Positions 60,052 to 64,000 of a stretch of 64,000 nucleotides of DNA are shown here, piece after piece. The position numbers were made by a program, and so were the translations under genes. The stretch's first letter is position 1; each line of letters begins with the position of its first letter. The stretch is taken from NCBI GenBank assembly GCA_013368375.1, contig JAACJP010000019.1:721020-785019 (forward strand), in the 5' to 3' direction. The DNA comes from Tricholomella constricta. Lineage: Eukaryota > Basidiomycota > Agaricomycetes > Agaricales > Lyophyllaceae. The notes beneath the pieces are model-generated. The model was given only the letters and a program-made list of their open reading frames with translations, did no database searches and had not been told where the DNA came from.

Positions 60052-60441
60052 TGTTAGGAGAACACCCGTTCATGCCCTCCTACGCTCATCGACTGCCCCT
60101 CGACACGTGTGATCGCTCCTGCCTGATCGCGATCCCGACCCTGATGCTCTGACTCCTGTCGTTTCCCTCCCTTCCCTGTTTAGGCCTGACACTGTTTTCC
60201 GATCACCCGACATCCCGACGACGGTTACCATCAGACAGCATCCGGAACCGCTCGTTATTATCACATGTACAGTACACTCGTATATAGCCGGCCCCCTGGC
60301 ATCTGGGAATCCTTTACACTATTCTCTTTGGATTCCCCTTTGCCAGGTAAGCCTTACTTACCTTCGTTTGCTGTACATCAATATAACTTTGGATTCCCCT
60401 TTGCCAGTACGACTAAGCTCTGCTCTAAGGTCGCCCTAACA
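60052..60441 (+). repeat. 5' LTR of Ty3/Gypsy element 2
   Basis: Starts TGTTAGGAGAAC and ends GTCGCCCTAACA; the ends are inverted copies of TGTTAGG. It contains the unit TTTGGATTCCCCTTTGCCAG twice, 61 bp apart (about 60328 and 60389). The five bases before it are GAGGA; the matching copy would be beyond the window. Confidence 0.75.
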
Positions 60442-60567
60442 GCAGAATAGTGTCTCTTAGAAACCCGACGAAGCCGACCGACCAGCTTCCACGCCGAAAC
60501 ACGCGTCTGCTACACGCGACCGTCCAACGCGCGCTCGCTCCGATCGCCCGCCCAGTCCCGTTTCGAG

Positions 60568-61812
60568 ATGTCCGAATTTGGTGACATGCCACTCGAACGA
60601 CCGTTCTCTCCCTTCCTCACGACGGAGGAGCGGTTGGCGAATATGGAAGCCACGATTTCGGCTCTCTCCGCCTCCAACACCTCCAACACGGCCTCTATGG
60701 ATCGCCTCTCCGCTCTTTTCGAAAAACTCATGTCGGGGACACCCCCCAATCCCACCCCCGCTGCTCCTGAAGCAGACACGACCCCTTCGCCGCCTGACAC
60801 GGTCCCTCCGCCGCCTGAGACGACCCCTCCGCCGCCAGGCTCTCTGCGATCGGGATCGCACCACCTCCGACCGTCGCCCCCTCCCATTTACGATGGCGCC
60901 CGTTCGGGCGGTCGCGCATTCTGGAACGCCTGCAACCTCTACTTCTCCTTGTGCGAGGGAAGTTTCGCCGACGACCACGCCCGAATCGTATGGGTGCTGT
61001 CGTACATGCAGCACGGACGAGCTGCCGACTTTGTCAGTCGGGTATTCCAGTTCGGAACCGCCAAGGACGTCTTTCCCGCCTGGAAGGACTTCGAAGACAC
61101 CTTCCGCGGCGAGTTCTTCCTCTTCGACGAAGTCGCCGACGCCGCGCTCACCTTGGAGTCGACGGCGTACTTCCAGAATGGTCGGTCGATCGACGAATAC
61201 ATCGACTCGTTCCGATCCCTGTGGGTCAAGGCAGGCTACCCCGATGGGCGCCACCTGGTCCTCAAATTCCGTCGGGGAATGGACCCAAAGCTTTCGAGGC
61301 AACTCGGAAGCATCACCACGGGTCGCCCGCACGACGAGAAGATTGAGGAGTGGCTGAGGATCGCCCGCTCTCAAGATTTCATCATGAGGTCGGAGGACGA
61401 CTTCCACCGTCGGATGGTCCCGACAAAGGCGCCGGACAGCCGCCCGACCACCGCTGTAGCTGCACGATGGGCGTTCGCTACTGCCCCCACTCCCATTCCC
61501 ACTCCCGCTTCCGCTCCCCCCGCCCCTTGCGCTCCCATCGCACCGGCCCCTAGGCCGCTCCCCCAGGGCGTCCCGATGGATGTAGATCGGATGCGCGACC
61601 GGGTCGCACCTGCCGACGACCACTGCTTCCGATGCAAGAAGAAGGGTCACTACTCGCGTGACTGTCCCTTGCGCTGGGACGTGCGCCACATGCTCGATGA
61701 CGAGCTGGAGGCGCTCATCATGGAGCGTCTAGCCCGCAAAGACGCAGTTCCCACCGACCAGACTCCATCGTCGGCCGACGCGGGTGCCTCTGACGCCGAG
61801 GAAGGTTTTTAA
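60568..61812 (+). CDS. Ty3/Gypsy gag, element 2
   Basis: Uninterrupted frame of 414 residues, MSEFGDMPLERPFSPF to TAA-like stop at 61810-61812. A short coiled helix region (EERLANMEATISALSAS) and a Pro-rich linker precede the capsid domain (YDGARSGGRAFWNACNLYF, AWKDFEDTFRGEFF, DEYIDSFRSLWVKAGYPDG). A CCHC knuckle (CFRCKKKGHYSRDC) lies at about 61623-61665. Gag forms the virus-like particle and binds the element RNA. Unlike element 1, this frame is clean, so element 2 is younger. Confidence 0.93.
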   Translation: MSEFGDMPLERPFSPFLTTEERLANMEATISALSASNTSNTASMDRLSALFEKLMSGTPPNPTPAAPEADTTPSPPDTVPPPPETTPPPPGSLRSGSHHLRPSPPPIYDGARSGGRAFWNACNLYFSLCEGSFADDHARIVWVLSYMQHGRAADFVSRVFQFGTAKDVFPAWKDFEDTFRGEFFLFDEVADAALTLESTAYFQNGRSIDEYIDSFRSLWVKAGYPDGRHLVLKFRRGMDPKLSRQLGSITTGRPHDEKIEEWLRIARSQDFIMRSEDDFHRRMVPTKAPDSRPTTAVAARWAFATAPTPIPTPASAPPAPCAPIAPAPRPLPQGVPMDVDRMRDRVAPADDHCFRCKKKGHYSRDCPLRWDVRHMLDDELEALIMERLARKDAVPTDQTPSSADAGASDAEEGF

Positions 61813-64000
61813 TCGCACAACGGGTGGAACGTACGCCCCCGTTGTCTAGTCGTAATCGGTTCACTCCACTGTCCGTAGAATATGCCAATACACCTATTAT
61901 TGCTGCTATTCCTACGAGTGAACCGACCAACAAAGACGTACAAAACCCCTCCGACCCGACGACACCAATCGCAGTCGCAAAGCCGATCGCTCCTCGCGTC
62001 GTGGCCTACCCCGCTGGGAAAAGCGACTTCCTAGTCGCTTCATCGCCGCTGCCTCCCCCTGCCCCAGATCCCTGTGGCTCAACGTTGAACTGGAGACCAC
62101 CGACACCCAGGAGTCGCACGCCGTCACTGCGCTAGTGGACAGCGGAGCGACCGGAAGCTTCCTCAACATCGCTTTCGTCGAGAAACATAAGCTCACGACC
62201 AAGGTGCTTAGTCGGCCATCCCCTGTTTACAACGTAGACGGCACCCTCAACGAAGGCGGTTCGGTCTCTTGCATCGTAGAAGCTGTCTTGCGATACAATG
62301 GTCACACCGAACGAGCCGTCTTCGGGGTCACCCAGTTAGGCAAGCACGACATGATCCTCGGGTTCAACTGGCTTAAAAACCACAACCCCGAGATCGACTG
62401 GGAGACCAAAGAGGTGAAGATGAGTCGCTGTCCGACGCAGTGCGACACCTGCAAGGACGAGGTCAAAGCCGATCGGCGCGCACGTACCAGAGTGCGCGCA
62501 GCAATCCGCGCCTGTCGAGCTGACGGCATCCCGATGACTGAGCCCGACCTACGAGCCCCGACCAACCCATACGTTGAGAACGACTCTGACGATGACGAGT
62601 TCCTCCCCTACACTCCGATCCTGGAGGAACCCGACCCAGAGTCCGACGACTTTCTGGTGGAAACCTTCCTGAACAGCGATCGCATCTTTGCGACCGCGAT
62701 CCACCCGACTCCGACCGTGGAACATATTCGGGCCAGCCAAACGACATCGCAGCGACTTGCGGAAGCGCACGCTGCTAACTCCGTGCCCAAAACGTTCTGT
62801 GACGCCGTACCCACCCACCTCCACGACTTTGAAGACGTCTTCTCCAAAGTCGCGTTCGATGAGCTCCCAGAGCGCAAGCAATGGGATCATGCCATCGAAC
62901 TGGAGCCGGGCGCGTCGCCGACCGGCACGAAGGTCTACCCGCTGTCACCGGCGGAACAGGTTGAACTCGACGTGTTCCTCAAAGAGAACCTCGAGACAGG
63001 TCGTATCTGACCGTCCAAGTCGCCCATGGCATCGCCGGTCTTCTTCATCAAGAAGAAGGACGGGTCGCTCCGACTGGTACAGGACTATTGGACGCTCAAT
63101 GCACTCACAGTGAAGAACCGATACCCGCTGCCCCTCATTAGCGAACTGGTGAATAACCTTCGCGGCGCGCGGTACTTCACCAAGCTGGACGTCCGATGGG
63201 GGTACAACAACGTTCGGATCAAGGAAGGCGACGAGTGGAAGGCAGCGTTTCGGATGAACCGCGGTCTCTTCGAGCCGCTCGTCATGTTCTTTGGCCTCAC
63301 GAACAGCCCCGCCACATTTCAGACCATGATGAATGATATCTTCCGCGATCTGATCGCCGAAGGTGTTGTTTGCGTGTACCTCGACGACATCTTGATTTAT
63401 ACCAAGACTCTAGAGGAACACCGTCGGGTCGCGCGACTAGTACTGGACCGACTCCGCGAACATCAGTTGTTCTTAAAGCCCGAGAAATGTGAATTCGAGC
63501 AGACCAAGATAGAGTATCTCGGACTGATCATCTCGCAAGGGCAAGCGGAGATGGACCCTGTTAAGGTCGCTGGGGTGTTGGAATGGCCGGCGCCGAAGAA
63601 CAAAAAGGAAGTGCAAGCGTTCCTAGGCTTCACTAACTTCTACCGACGGTTCATCCAGGACTTCTCGCATCACGCCCGACCCCTGTTCGATCTGACGGGC
63701 AAGGACGTCGCCTGGCGATGGGGAGAGTCGGAGCAGTCAGCCTTTGGCCTTCTGAAGTCGGCGATCACATCGGGGCCCGTTCTCATGTTCCCTGACGACG
63801 ACCGACCGTACCGCATCGAAGCCGATTCGTCTGACTTCGCAACGGGCGCGGTCCTGTCGCAAGAGTCGCCGTCCGATGGCAAGTGGCACCCGGTCGCGTT
63901 CTACTCGAAGAGCTTGAACGCAGTCGAGCGGAACTACGAGATCCACGACAAGGAGATGCTGGCGATCATCCGGTCTCTGGAGGAATGGCGACACTTCGTA
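61813..64000 (+). pseudogene. Ty3/Gypsy pol (protease, reverse transcriptase, start of RNase H), element 2, runs off right edge
   Basis: A leader in another frame (NRFTPLSVEYANTP near 61855) shifts near 62060 into the pol frame. Protease has ALVDSGATGSFLN near 62130 and ILGFNWL near 62353. Reverse transcriptase starts after a TGA at 63008-63010 that interrupts GRI-stop-PSKSPMASP, where Arg is expected. It has RLVQDYWTLN, FTKLDVRWGYNNVRI, FGLTNSPATFQ and the catalytic YLDDILIYT near 63385, then KCEFEQTKIEYLGLIIS. RNase H begins with RIEADSSDFATGAVLSQ and NYEIHDKEMLAIIRSLEEW and is open at base 64000. Integrase is outside the window. FTKLDVRWGY differs from the usual LDLRxGYN, probably harmless. 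Confidence 0.9.

Noticed and set aside
1..64000. tRNA, rRNA and CRISPR arrays
   Set aside because: None seen by eye; the tandem array at 48 kb has no spacers and the genome is eukaryotic.

Overview
The window is nuclear DNA of a mushroom-forming basidiomycete (Agaricomycetes). The signs are many introns of 45-70 bp, a STE12 factor with a STE domain plus two C2H2 fingers, an Msb1/Mug8 morphogenesis protein, a membrane-anchored cupredoxin, and KDZ, hAT and Ty3/Gypsy transposons. All joins are by eye.

Layout. 1-3.7 kb: decayed LINE on the minus strand (all of ORF1, start of ORF2). 3.7-3.9 kb: a 221-bp solo LTR with a perfect 5-bp target duplication. 4.0-6.6 kb: dying hAT transposase. 7.1-33.8 kb: gene-bearing island with a multi-pass membrane protein, glycogen phosphorylase, MSB1-like, STE12, a PrxQ-type peroxiredoxin, a small single-pass membrane protein and a cupredoxin-TM protein. 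A 4.1-kb gap with no convincing gene lies upstream of STE12. 34.5-35.6 kb: intact non-autonomous hAT element with 8-bp target duplication. 36.1-36.8 kb: Copia RNase H remnant. 37.0-37.5 kb: possible Mau2/Scc4 fragment. 37.6-47.9 kb: a DDE transposon into which an LTR retroelement inserted, later rearranged by inversion. 48-56.6 kb: a KDZ transposon region with the transposase, a divergent companion gene, an SDFDF-repeat protein and a 132-bp minisatellite. 56.66-64 kb: two Ty3/Gypsy elements back to back; the second runs off the edge in RNase H.

The most unusual signal is the retroelement now split between 38.4-42.4 kb (plus) and 44.5-47.9 kb (minus). Its two 221-bp LTRs still carry the same GAGAC target duplication next to the two halves of the split transposase gene, and the host reading frame continues exactly across that site. 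The element carries gag and protease, then a long unrecognised ORF ending just before a polypurine tract and the 3' LTR; no reverse transcriptase or integrase is visible. Both parts are saturated with short perfect inverted repeats (stems 6-11 bp, loops mostly 3-9 nt, often 7), roughly one per 100-150 bp by eye, a density I do not see in the other transposons here.

Transposon reading frames are closed by 13 premature stops that are only TGA or TAA, never TAG, as expected if CGA and CAA codons decayed by C-to-T change. The single-copy genes in the middle look intact.
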